Below, one piece after another: positions 13,059-23,096 of a stretch of DNA of 64,000 bases; positions within the stretch are counted from its first letter, which is position 1; each line of letters starts with the position of its first letter. A program made the position numbers and the translations under genes. This DNA is from Psilocybe azurescens (lineage: Eukaryota; Basidiomycota; Agaricomycetes; Agaricales; Agrocybaceae). The stretch lies in NCBI GenBank assembly GCA_023853785.1, contig JAJIRX010000067.1:186001-250000 (forward strand), given 5' to 3'. The notes beneath the pieces are model-generated. The model was not told the origin of the DNA, ran no database searches, and saw only the letters and a program-made list of their open reading frames with translations.

Positions 13059-13599
13059 CTTGAGGGTTGGAGTCTGGAATCGAAGTGTCGAAGGGGGTCC
13101 GGTGCAGGTGAGACGAGCTATATAAGAATTCTCTTATCGATCGCTATCGCTGCATGCAGGCGCTTAATACGTTTCTGAATGGTGTGAATCCAGAAATTCG
13201 ACCTCTGATAAGACTCGAGAGATCTTTAAAAGATTAACCTTCAGCCGAATTAGCAAATCGAATGGTCTTCACATATATACGTCGCTCTGCGAGGGTTTTG
13301 CAGCTGAACATCTTGAAATATCTTCCGGTGTTCGGAGCTTTCTAACTGCGCGCCCGGCGCTGCCGTCGTATGGATTCGTACTATGACCGTGGCGAGAACC
13401 AACGTCGCGATCGAGATAAACGTGACCATCGCGTCAATAAGGACAAATAGACGCGAAACAAGGGTAATTAAGCGTGCGTGATCAACAAACCGCTTTCTCT
13501 TTAGTACCACCATCATCTTCGTCACCATCGTCTTCCTTCAAGCCTCTCCGGCTCCCAGCAAATCTTCAATAACACTCACCCTTCACTAACACATTAGAC
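13059..13599. promoter_or_regulatory. Divergent intergenic region between the sacsin-like gene and histone H4
   Basis: About 540 bp separate two start codons pointing away from each other, so both promoters should lie here. A TATATAA motif is present near 13119, about 60 bp upstream of the sacsin-like ATG and 480 bp from H4. Because it is nearly symmetrical it cannot be assigned to a strand by eye. No classical histone element was recognised. Confidence 0.45.
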
Positions 13600-14105
13600 A
13601 TGTCTGGACGTGGCAAAGGTGGAAAGGTATGCACACACTCTTAGGTATATTCTCCAATCATAATTAATCACCATTTGGTCGCTATTCTTAGGGTCTCGGA
13701 AAGGGCGGTGCTAAGCGCCACCGCAAGATTCTTCGTGACAACATTCAAGGTATGTGGCTTCAGACGGACAGTCGTCGAGTTGTCCATCTCAGACAATCCG
13801 CTAACGTACATTCATCTGCGTTTGTAGGCATCACTAAACCCGCTATCCGCCGTCTCGCTCGTCGTGGTGGTGTGAAGCGTATCTCTGGTCTCATCTACGA
13901 GGAGACACGTGGTGTCCTCAAGATCTTCCTCGAGAACGTCATCCGCGACTCTGTCACCTACACTGAGCATGCCAAGCGGTGCGTAGTTTTACTTCACTTC
14001 TTTTACCTGCATATACTCATTGTCCATAGAAAAACCGTCACCGCTCTCGATGTCGTCTACGCCCTGAAGCGTTCTGGCCGTACCCTCTACGGTTTCGGTG
14101 CTTGA
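13600..14105 (+). CDS. H4: Histone H4
   Basis: Core nucleosomal histone. Four exons, 13600-13626, 13692-13749, 13828-13978 and 14030-14105, sum to 312 nt and give the canonical 103-residue protein. It starts [17 protein letters not shown], contains [20 protein letters not shown] and ends in GRTLYGFGA. The acetylatable N-terminal lysines and the basic KRHRK patch are intact. Intron donors are GTATGC, GTATGT and GTGCGT, all short. Three introns in so short a gene is normal for Agaricomycetes and implies a polyadenylated transcript rather than the intronless, stem-loop type of animals. The neighbour is a divergent sacsin-like gene; no H3 partner is adjacent. Confidence 0.98.
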
Positions 14106-15570
14106 TTTTGCATCTCGAATGGTGCCACCACCTATGGTAAATTTCGGTTATCTCTTCCGTGTGTGCCTTTATTCATCATACCGGCCTCGCAGACTATACG
14201 TACACCATTGTTCTTGTATCAAATGCCCATAAATATGTTTCAGCACTGCTCTTTATTATTTTCTCTCTTGATGTACTATGTGTATGATATACTGCCTCAA
14301 TATTATACCTCGCTATGATATTATGCTTTTTATAGCCACCGTCCGTGATGAATGAACGTTTGAACATCGTAGGCATTCTAAGCGAGATGCAGTCCCTATG
14401 AACACTCAACGAGGAAGCCATTATCCAATTTCAATTTGACTGCCAGTGGGGCCACAGTACGCTACAGGGGGAGAGGAATAAGTCGGGTATTCCATGCTTC
14501 CCGTTGACCCCCAGAGAATGTGACTCATAAGTTCACATAGTAGCGGTACCGAGGTAGCTTTGCATAAGGTTACCACTGAGCATCTGAGCATCGTCATTCT
14601 CGAAGAACGAAAAGGTTGGAGTCCTCAGGGTTGAGTGACAATGCCACTGTATTAAGATGAAGTCTGCATCTTATTCTAGGGGAATATTGTGTGTAAGCTG
14701 GTGCAATATTACTGAGACTTAGATTCAACCTCAATCGCAATAAAGCGTTATGCATGCTGTGGTTGCCCGTATATATTTAGGTGTTCGAGGAGGACACGAA
14801 TCAGAGGTCGTTTGAGTAAACAAAGAGGCTTCCATACCCGAAATTTTGGCTGTCAAATGTGGTATATTAGAAGTTAAACTTGAATATAAAACTCACGCAT
14901 TAATTTTATTTCATTTTGGTGGTTGTCCGTAGACGAGGGTTGCTTTTTTCTAGGATTGTCACGGTAGTATATGTTTCTGTGCTTCTTTGTGCCAATGGCC
15001 ATTGACATCAGAATAACAAAGAACTTAATCTTAAAAGAGTTAGTAAGGGGAAAGAATTTTTTATGGTTGCATTTCAATAGACGTAAGTATTGGCTTTTTA
15101 ACTGCAGACAATCGCGAACGGCGGCAGGCCTTGAAGTAAGTGCTACAGAGTGATCTATTTATAGACCCAGAGTCAATTTCAGGGGTTTGTTCCAAATTCC
15201 AAGATCACAAGCTGCAGTGGCCACTGACGGTAACTCGAACGCGTCAGTATCAAATTTAAATAAGGATCTGAATTCCCGTACATTAGAATCAAGTATTTTT
15301 TGCACTAGTTCTATTTCCGATAGAGGGCACTGCCAGTGATAGTACCGTACTGGCGGCATTGCTTTCATTCGGAAATGGGTTCACATGAGCTAAGGATTTC
15401 CCGATCCAGATAAAATCTGATGTTAAAATTTGATTGATGGTTCTTGAATTGGCAGGATCCCTATGTGCAGAACTGTACATAAAGAAGTGGATGATTCTGA
15501 AGAGAGGTGCCGAAGCTGCCCAAACAAAACGTAACGAATCCTTAAATGCAGCATGTCGACGCGATCACAT
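14106..15570. other. Intergenic, no gene supported
   Basis: AT-rich sequence downstream of H4 with only short, unrelated open frames on both strands. I see no domain-bearing frame, repeat ends or RNA gene. The part just before 15571 provides the 5' flank of the tRNA gene. Confidence 0.5.
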
Positions 15571-15677
15571 GGTTAGATGGCCGAGCGGTCTAAGGCGCCA
15601 GACTAGGGAACGACCAGGACATTTGATGTTCAGTTATCTGGTCCGAAAGGGCGTGGGTTCGAATCCCACTATAATCA
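15571..15677 (+). tRNA. Leucine-type (long variable arm) tRNA with AGG anticodon, 27-nt intron; possibly a pseudo-tRNA
   Basis: The fold is type II: acceptor GGTTAGA/TATAATC, D-stem GCC/GGC, anticodon stem CCAGA/TCTGG, a variable arm around TCCGAAAGG, T-arm GTGGG-TTCGAAT-CCCAC and discriminator A73, which together resemble tRNA-Leu. A box (TGGCCGAGCGGTC) and B box (GGTTCGAATCC) are intact. The anticodon stem encloses 34 nt, a 7-nt loop plus a 27-nt intron in the usual place after position 37. The third-last intron base is G and can form the anticodon-intron pair with C32. This places AGG, a proline anticodon, at 15605-15607. One A-to-G change from the leucine anticodon AAG would explain it. 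The acceptor stem has one G-A mismatch (6-67), so it may be inactive. Confidence 0.75.
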
Positions 15678-15682
15678 CCACA

Positions 15683-15691
15683 TTTTTTTTT
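15683..15691 (+). terminator. RNA polymerase III terminator of the leucine-type tRNA
   Basis: A run of nine T begins five bases after the discriminator base of the tRNA. This is the normal Pol III stop signal. Confidence 0.8.
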
Positions 15692-17024
15692 GGCTTTTTT
15701 GGTCGATCTATGGCATTTTTATGTTTCGCAAGGAAATTTTATGATTCATCTTTTGGCACGCCTAAATATTAATATTTTTCTATGAACAATGTAGTCATAT
15801 GGGTGGAAACCACTTGACGAACGAGATCGAAGCCTGATACAGACCACTCGCCGAAGCTTTCCCTACTTGATCGTAGCAAATCTTCGTAGAGTTACAACTT
15901 CGGTCTCAAACGCAAGGCCACCACTGGCTGCTGAACCGCTAGTACAAGCACCATGGGCGAAAATATTATCAAGAATGTATGGGATAAGTGTGAACATCAT
16001 GCATGTGTTCCACGTTATTTGACCGTCATTGCTACCGTGTAATCACTCCAACCCGATACCTATATCCGCGATCTACACCCCTACAACAAGGGTGAAACTG
16101 AAGCATTTGAGCCATCCAACTTTTCCGAGGACATAGTGGGCGCTTATATAAAGCAAGGAAAATATTTGCTCTCGTTTGTTAAAACATGATATACAAAAAC
16201 ACAATCTGAATAGGGTTGTCGTTACTAGACGGTCTTTGGGATCAGGTTTCCTCAGTGCAATGGCCTGCTCCATGTCAGTCCTTCATACAGATTTCAAGGC
16301 TCGCCTTCGTCAACATATCGATAGTCCTGTGTCTACCGCGCCCAAAACCGCGCTGGAAAATGTTTATGTAATCTTCGGACTTTGAAAAGGCATCGCGTCG
16401 ATTTCACGCGACTAACAAGGCTTTTGGCTATTTTTCTTAGAGAAAGTTAATCTGTAGAGTATATGGAGCACAGATTAAATTTTAGGTTGAAGATCAATGG
16501 GGTTTTTTGTCGGTAGAGCTCAAATGCTGTTCACGTGATCCGGATTTAGGCTTGCTATCGAACCTACTTTGCTTAACACTCCCACATCGCCTCGAGAGAT
16601 TCTAATTTTTATAGAAGATTCTCAAGAACCACATGAGAAATTATATTTGCCAAAGACTATGAAAAGCGCCCTACCATCGCTCACTGGGCTCAGAAAGTAA
16701 ATTTGAAAGTCCGAAGATTACATAATGATTTTCTAGCGCGGTTTTGGGGCGTGGTAAACAACAGACTTCATATTATCGTGATCGTACGCACATCACATAA
16801 TATCGATGTCTGTCTAGGAGAGACTAGCATATCGAGGCGTTGGTCTGGTGGGGTAAGCAATTTATTACATTTGAAACATACTTCATACTCATGCACGCCA
16901 TTTCAGATCCTCCCGCGACTGTTCGTGGACTCCCAGACAAGCGCATCGTACTCGAGTACTAATAAAAGGTATTAAAATTTTAATATCGACAAGCAACGCC
17001 CGAAAGGCAGGAAATATCAATGAT
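15692..17024. other. Intergenic, no gene supported
   Basis: Only short frames without recognisable motifs. Nothing in it continues the decayed frame that ends at 17025. Confidence 0.45.
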
Positions 17025-17577
17025 CTATTCTACTCGATACGGATCCCAAGCTACAACCTGACCTCCATGGAATGCAGTTGCCAGTTGGCGCCAAGCAGAG
17101 TAACTATTGACGACATTCATTGATAACTCTCGAAGATGCTGTTCTGCAAGGCCTAGCCTGTCCAACACGTTGGCAGCAGCGTATGCCCACACGTGTTCGC
17201 CGTCGGCACCAGTGGAAAATATTCCACCTTTCCATGGAAATGCAGAGCCAAGTACGGCGCTAAATTCTTCAAATATGACTCGGAAATGATTAGGATGTCA
17301 ATTCGTTGGCCTCCAGTACGAATTAGGCAGGAATCTGTCAGACACTCTATCTGGAAGTCCATGACTCACAAAGGAATCTCGGATTTGGCCACATTCCACC
17401 AATTCCTACGGAAACATAACCCCTCCCCCAAGCGCCATCATCAGTGCCAAATTTAGGTTGAATGATTGCTGGAGGTATCCTGAAATTAGATTGTTGGACT
17501 GTCCGACCGGAATCTCATGATTAGATCCAGTTGGTGTGTGGTTGGAATGCAATCGAATTTCATTATCTCACATACGA
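17025..17577 (-). pseudogene. Decayed protein-coding frame with two in-frame stops, family unknown
   Basis: One minus-strand frame reads like protein from about 17577 down to a stop at 17025. It includes SGYLQQSFNLNLALMMALGG, ELVECGQIRDSFVSHGLPD, FEEFSAVLGSAFPWKGGIF, STGADGEHVWAYAAANVLD and RELSMNVVNSYSAWRQL. It is interrupted by TAG at 17406-17408 and TGA at 17298-17300. The uniform protein-like composition on both sides of the stops suggests a single former gene rather than chance. I do not recognise the family. It could instead be a live gene if unseen introns remove both stops, but no obvious splice sites flank them. Confidence 0.45.
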
Positions 17578-17712
17578 TTGCGGTGCCTACAGATTCGGTA
17601 CATTGCGATCGACCATATCCTGGCAAGGAACATACGATTACACTAAGTACACTGCCGCTCTCACTACAATTCTTTTTCTCCGTCGATCCCGGTTAACAGT
17701 GCAAACAAAAAC

Positions 17713-17719
17713 TATATAA
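17713..17719 (+). promoter_or_regulatory. TATA box of the GNAT gene
   Basis: TATATAA lies 96 bp upstream of the ATG at 17809, in the right strand and distance for a fungal core promoter. Confidence 0.6.
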
Positions 17720-17808
17720 GCTCACCAAAATGTATACTAGAGTATTATCTACTAAAGTATCATCTCCCATTTCCCTCAAGTCTCAGCCCCTCCCCGTCTT
17801 GTATTGTC

Positions 17809-19017
17809 ATGCCTGTTTCCACCGCCCCATCTTCAACAGAACTCCAGGTCATTGTGGTGACAGAAGCACGTCGATTCCCCGCATTCGCCAAACACGTTCT
17901 CAACGCAGACCCTGTTCGCGCGAATCTCATCCTTCCCACATTGCTCAAGTGCTATGCTGCAGAGAACAAGGGTCACGCTCTGGAAGGCCACCTCTGGATC
18001 GTCATTCATATCGGTGGCAATGTGAAATTTATCGCATCGTGTACCAAGGGTTACATGGGCGATTACCCTCTCTTCATTTATACCCCAATCCCGTCCGAAC
18101 GTCTTCACCCCGAGTATATCAGGCCTTCCCTTACGATGATTGCAAGAACCTTGCTCCACAGCCCTACTATTTCTCGTCGCCGGATATATTCTGTTTTTGC
18201 TCAAGAGGAAGTCACAAAAGTATTCGCCTCCATCTGGACTGACATCACCGGCATTCCCCTGAGTCCATACCATATTATCACGCAAAGATTAGCTACGCCA
18301 CACAAGAATCTGTGGCCAGGTTTAACAGGAGTGTCAACCCCATCCCAAATGCCGTCTGTGAAATGCGTCCTGCCGTCCCCAGCGACGTCGACGGCATCGC
18401 TGACCTGTGTTTCCGATTCGCCAAGGATAGTGTACGTAAAAATTTTCAACGTTGCATGTTGACCGAAACACTGATGTCATGATATCCTTGTAGGAGCCCT
18501 TCGTCCTGTCGTGGAGGGCCGCCTTAGAAGAGGCCAGGATTCTCGTGCAGTGTGGCCAAGTGTGGGTGTACACCGCCACCCCTCCACGAGGTCCTACCTC
18601 CATCGCTTCCATTGTTGCATTCACCCGGAACACAGAGGTGGCAGCAGCAATCACCAAGGTTCGTCACAATTGGTCCATCCAGTACAACGTGCACTGGCTT
18701 ACAATATTTATACAGGTTTATACTCACCCGGAGTTCAGAAGCCTCGGCTGTGCTGAACGGCTCGTACGAAGAGTTTGCCAACAGTACGTTTCTGCCCATT
18801 CTCACATTTCATTGGTTGCTTACAACATCTCTCAATCAGTCTCCTAAAGACCAGGAGGTTTATCGTTCTCTATGTTGGCCTTGACAATCCGGCAGCGAAC
18901 GTATATCAAAAAGTCGGGTTCCTGGGCGTCGGCCTTAATGCCCAACCTGCACCAGGCGTCGACAATTGGCTCGAGGTTGGCTTCGACCGCAATCAAGTTA
19001 GACTCGGCCACTGGTAG
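17809..19017 (+). CDS. GNAT-family N-acetyltransferase, with one frame break
   Basis: The first 460 nt are uninterrupted (MPVSTAPSSTELQVIVVTEA ... VFASIWTDITGIPL). The frame then shifts by two near 18271-18276 and resumes as YHAKISYATQESVARF. Introns at about 18430-18494, 18660-18717 and 18784-18841 join MRPAVPSDVDGIADLCFRFA to EPFVLSWRAALEEARILVQC, VYTHPEFRSLGCAERLVRRV and FIVLYVGLDNPAANVYQKVG. The last three blocks are the GNAT core: a strand, the acetyl-CoA-binding loop region and the final NPAANVYQKVGF motif. Basidiomycetes hold many such proteins with an extra N-terminal domain; the substrate is unknown. The frame break is a 2-nt or 5-nt insertion (CATAT) in a place where no intron fits, so the copy is either a young pseudogene or a sequence error. 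Confidence 0.8.
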
Positions 19018-21499
19018 TCTATTTCTACCTTCCACGAAACCCTTTCTCTTTGCCGATAGCTCGCCGTTCACATCCATCATAACCATTAATTCAACCCCCG
19101 CAATCGTCAAACCTAGAAAGCAACTAATGCAATAGAATAGATCTCTCCAAGTCTCGCGCCTATTCTCCCCTCCTACTCAACTAACGGTAACCGATGCCCA
19201 CTACTCTAATACTGCTACATTCTCTAGATAATCTTTTTCACGTTGATCTGTTTCTTCTCGTCACTTTCTTTGTTCAGTGTCTTTCTCATTTTATAGGCTG
19301 TGTTTATAGATGGACAGTTACTAGTCTGACATATAATTCTCCTCTTTTCCAGTTCAGGACATACCACCATTTTTTGTTAAATCTTATCTTCCCTTTTCTG
19401 TAGCATAGTCCAATCGTCGATCCCCTCTTCATGAATAAATCAATTTCATTGACTACATTTTCATCAATTCTCGTCGACTCCAAGCCCCCAACGACAACAA
19501 CAAAAGTTAGGCACTAAGATATTTTAAATCATAAGCAATGTGAAGACTGACTGATGTCGAGCAGCAAGGGATGTAAAATCTTATTATAGAATCGGCGCGA
19601 CTCATTTCCGAGTGAGAATATCAATCCGCAAAGGATAGATATTTGACAGTGAAAATCTTCATGAATCATGAATCCTCGCCTTTCGAATACAATGGACGCG
19701 GGCACAGGTCATCTAGTTGGATTTACAGATTATGACAGTTGTTGTTACTCGGATGGTCTCAAGATGCGAGCTTTAACGCGTAGTGGAAGATTTCGACGGG
19801 CACACACGCGACCATGAAATTGGGTGGCATACGAATTCGACGATTCGATTCAGCCCGTCAAACACGCATTCCGAGAACCGGGGAGGATTATGAGGAACAT
19901 CTATTTCTAAAGATGGCTTGTGCTTGTTCTGCGAGCGTCTGTTCGATTTCTTCTGAGTTCTCTTGAGAGATTGCGAGGCGATGCAAGCGATAGAGATGAG
20001 TAATTGGCCGGAGGTAACAAAACGCGTTATGTTTCCACATACCTCCTTCGGTTGGGTCAATGGTAACCCCAACGCCTGTCTTTCGATCATAATCTGGTAG
20101 TCTGATTAAACCGGTTTGACAACGACTGTACATGAAACAACGCACCTCTGTACTCCCCAAATGATAAGTGCATGCTATGCTTTCATGGAAACGTTTACCC
20201 ATCTTCGCCTCTTCTTATTGTGTCCCGATGGATAAGGACAGACATGACCACACCGTATACAGTCAGTCCAGCTAGTGAGTACACCACACTCCTGTGCAGG
20301 ATATCTACCAGTGGTAGTCGGGGCATTTTTTCACACAATGAAAGTAAAGATAACAGTAAAATGACCGTAATATGGTTTTAATGCAGGAAGGAGCGACGTG
20401 TTCGTATGATTTATGAAGACGGAGAAAAAAAACTGAGAGACCAACTGAGCCGGATACGTTTTGAACCTGTCTGATGGGATGATAATTCTCGGCTGGCGGG
20501 TAACTATTTGTGTATACGAAGCACAATAAAGAATCAGGAAAGATAAAACTAGACAAATTCAGTTCAGTACATCAAATCCAATTACGAACGGTTGAAACTC
20601 ACAAATAAAGAGAAGGCCCCAAGTATCAAGATTTCGTGCCACTCAAAAGTGCTGTTTGTGTTACGCTTGTAGATGATAATCAACGTTGGAGAGGGATTGT
20701 AAATGAACTGCGAGTCTGATGGGCATCAACGTTGGCAAAATAACAACAAATCACAAGAGGTAACTGACCAAGCACGAGATCTTTCATCGACGAGGCCCGT
20801 TCGAATAGAGAGAGGTATGACTAATGAAACGTGCAAAGCCTATTTGGAACAAAAAGAGAAGAACCTGGTCAAGTTGGCCGCCGTTAAACGGGCACGGAAG
20901 GAGAACGAACAAAAACTAACATATCAGGAGGAATTCATTGCATCAAGATCAGACTAGACTTGGGCAAGCTTCGGCTGGCTGTAGATAGCATAATTTGTTT
21001 TGAATGGTTAACGATGGAATGAAGGATGCATATCAACATTGGAGGTACGAGTTCTATGCGAGAAATGATATCAATATGAAACGGAAGGCAGCATGATAAG
21101 GTATCACGCACCAGTAGTGACATTTCCAGTAACTTAGATCTAGGAATTGATATGGGGCCATAGGCCGAAAACAGCTGCATCAGCAGGTCAGAGAAGTGTC
21201 CTTCTCAGCATCTTTCAAAGTAGATGGATAGCAAGGGTATCTCGCCAAGCTAGATCTCCCTCGAGGAATGACATCTACACTGCCCTACTTTGTAGAATAA
21301 AACAGATTAGCAATGAATTAGAATCGAGATAATCGCGATGATAAATGTAGTCCAGATCTTCGATGAGATGGTCACGGAGCTTAAAGCCGTAATGAAAGGA
21401 TCAACAATATATCGTGACAACCAGAGAGTATGAACGTACCTCATGCCAATCATCGCTCGGCGAACTCGACCACAACACAGGCCACTACTGCGTTACATC

Positions 21500-21638
21500 C
21501 ACCCCTGCTATTCCCAATAGAAGCGACGATGGCATGCAATCTAATGGTACTGCTTAGGGGGATGGGGGACGCAGCAGCATTTCATATTCACCCCCGCAGC
21601 TCTCTACTAGAAGGCGACGATGGCATGAAATCTAGTGG
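21500..21638 (+). repeat. Imperfect direct repeat pair of about 48 bp
   Basis: Copies at about 21500-21547 and 21590-21638 share CACCCC, then GCGACGATGGCATG and AATCTA. They differ by scattered substitutions and one-base gaps. The family is unknown. Confidence 0.5.
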
Positions 21639-21890
21639 TGGTATTCTCGGAGGTGCCACACATCAAGGCGAGGTGAGGGCAGTGCGCTAACTGCCTCGCC
21701 CATGACCCAATCACAAGGATTAGGCCATACCACGCAGGCCTAACCACCAGGTCGGACTACGCGGCCGGAATGGAGTGGTATACTTCTTGCTATGTTCGGT
21801 GACCTGTGTGGGTCAGTCTACATTAAGCGAGATTGTTAGTGGCTTGCATTTCGATGAACTGACGTTGGAGGTCCGACTTGATAAATTGCG

Positions 21891-22110
21891 CAAGGCGGGT
21901 TGATGGAAATGCTGCACGCCATTGTCAGCACACTTCTGGTGTAGGCAAGGTTGGATAACTTTACGCGTTTGGAAGAAATGCCAACCAAGCAAGTTGAAGT
22001 GGGTATAGATCGTTTTCACTGGTATTTTGGGGTTATTCTTCATAGATGGCTCAAGGCGGGGCAATGAAAATGCTGTACGCCGTTGTTAGTACAATTCTGG
22101 TCAAGGCGAG
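21891..22110 (+). repeat. Second imperfect direct repeat pair of about 58 bp
   Basis: Copies at about 21891-21950 and 22052-22110 share CAAGGCGGG, AAATGCTG, ACGCC, TTCTGGT and CAAGG in the same order. Many differences are transitions. Together with the preceding pair they look like the remains of an old repeat array. Confidence 0.5.
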
Positions 22111-22804
22111 TATAATGTTACTTACCCATTCCGAAGGAGAGCCTTGGCACAGGGAAACTGAGAGTGGGGATCATCCTTTGATATGATCGTCCTCATTGTC
22201 GTCTACAGTGTGTTGTGTGTAAAGTAGAGTACGGTGTTGTATATGAGGCGACTCTTTCCAAGAGACGGTGATGGAAGAGAGCTAAGAGACGATAGGAAAA
22301 TCTTGTACAACACCCTGTTCTTATACTCTGTTTTATCATGTCCTTGTTTGTGTTCCTCGGAATAGAGACAACACAGATCATCTCCTACCTGAGTCAATCC
22401 GGAAAAGGAAGTACACTTCCCAAATCGGTGGTAGCTTGCCCAAATAGGTAGGTAGCTTGCACTTTAGAGGCTGGCATAAAATGTCCCGTGACATGTATGT
22501 CAATCCTTGGTATGTACTCTCTCTCTCGTAGGTATCGTGTCATTATCCTACGTGCAATTTTTTCTCCGTAATATCCATAGTTGGCATGTGCTGCGAATGA
22601 ACTGTCTTGAAGTGAATTTTAGACCTCTGTGGGCATTGTTTTGCTTCCGAGGTCATCGAATATGCCAAGACTAATTTTTAGGCTTGTGGTCTTCTTCGTG
22701 CCAGATAACTTTCAGGTTAAGCTTTCTCCAGGGTATCACTGCAGTTCTTTGAAGAGGACAGGATCTATAGGGAGCTGAAAGGCTGAAGCGACGCCATTGT
22801 TATA

Positions 22805-22898
22805 ACATCGGTGGTGAAGTGGTTATCATGCTTGCCTTCCAGTTGGTCTAAGATCTTCTAGACAGCAAGCGGCAGGGGTTCGATTCCCCTCCGATGTA
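22805..22898 (+). tRNA. tRNA-Gly (anticodon UCC) with 22-nt intron
   Basis: Acceptor stem ACATCGG/CCGATGT pairs fully, with A73 as discriminator. The anticodon stem is CTTGC/GCAAG and the anticodon TCC is at 22838-22840. A 22-nt intron follows position 37, and its third-last base G can pair with C32. The T-arm AGGGG-TTCGATT-CCCCT is perfect. A T-rich stretch follows. An almost identical gene lies on the opposite strand at 37061-37156. Confidence 0.9.
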
Positions 22899-23096
22899 TC
22901 TTTTGTTCCATAGAATGTTATAACATATTTTTTCTTTCTGGTCGCAATTACGGATACTTATACGGTTTACTTGGGGGCTCTGGGGTCATGACACTTGTCA
23001 TTTTGGATCACATTATGGCAGGTTGGTTACTGACGTATCGATATGATTTCCATCGGAAGTATTGTCAGTTCGGAGTGAGGATACTTCAGACCTGTG

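Larger units (their letters stand above)
19018..22804. other. Mostly non-coding; two weak candidate small genes and degenerate repeats
   Basis: A minus frame at 19888-20202 (MGKRFHESIACTYHLGS ... LPDYDRKTGVGVTIDPTEGG ... SEEIEQTLAEQAQAIF) looks partly protein-like. A plus frame at 20703-20957 encodes a short charged helical peptide. Neither has a recognisable family, and I would not call either a gene. Two pairs of imperfect repeats occupy 21500-22110 and are listed separately. Confidence 0.3.

Noticed and set aside
13250..13528. Minus-strand hydrophobic frame upstream of H4
   Set aside because: Sits in the divergent promoter region; no family resemblance, and its length is compatible with chance.
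15678..15680. Apparent genome-encoded CCA after the leucine-type tRNA
   Set aside because: Eukaryotic tRNA genes do not encode CCA; the bases fall between the discriminator and the T-run by coincidence.
17809..18285. Antisense frame over the GNAT gene
   Set aside because: Shadow of the real plus-strand frame, which has the motifs and promoter.
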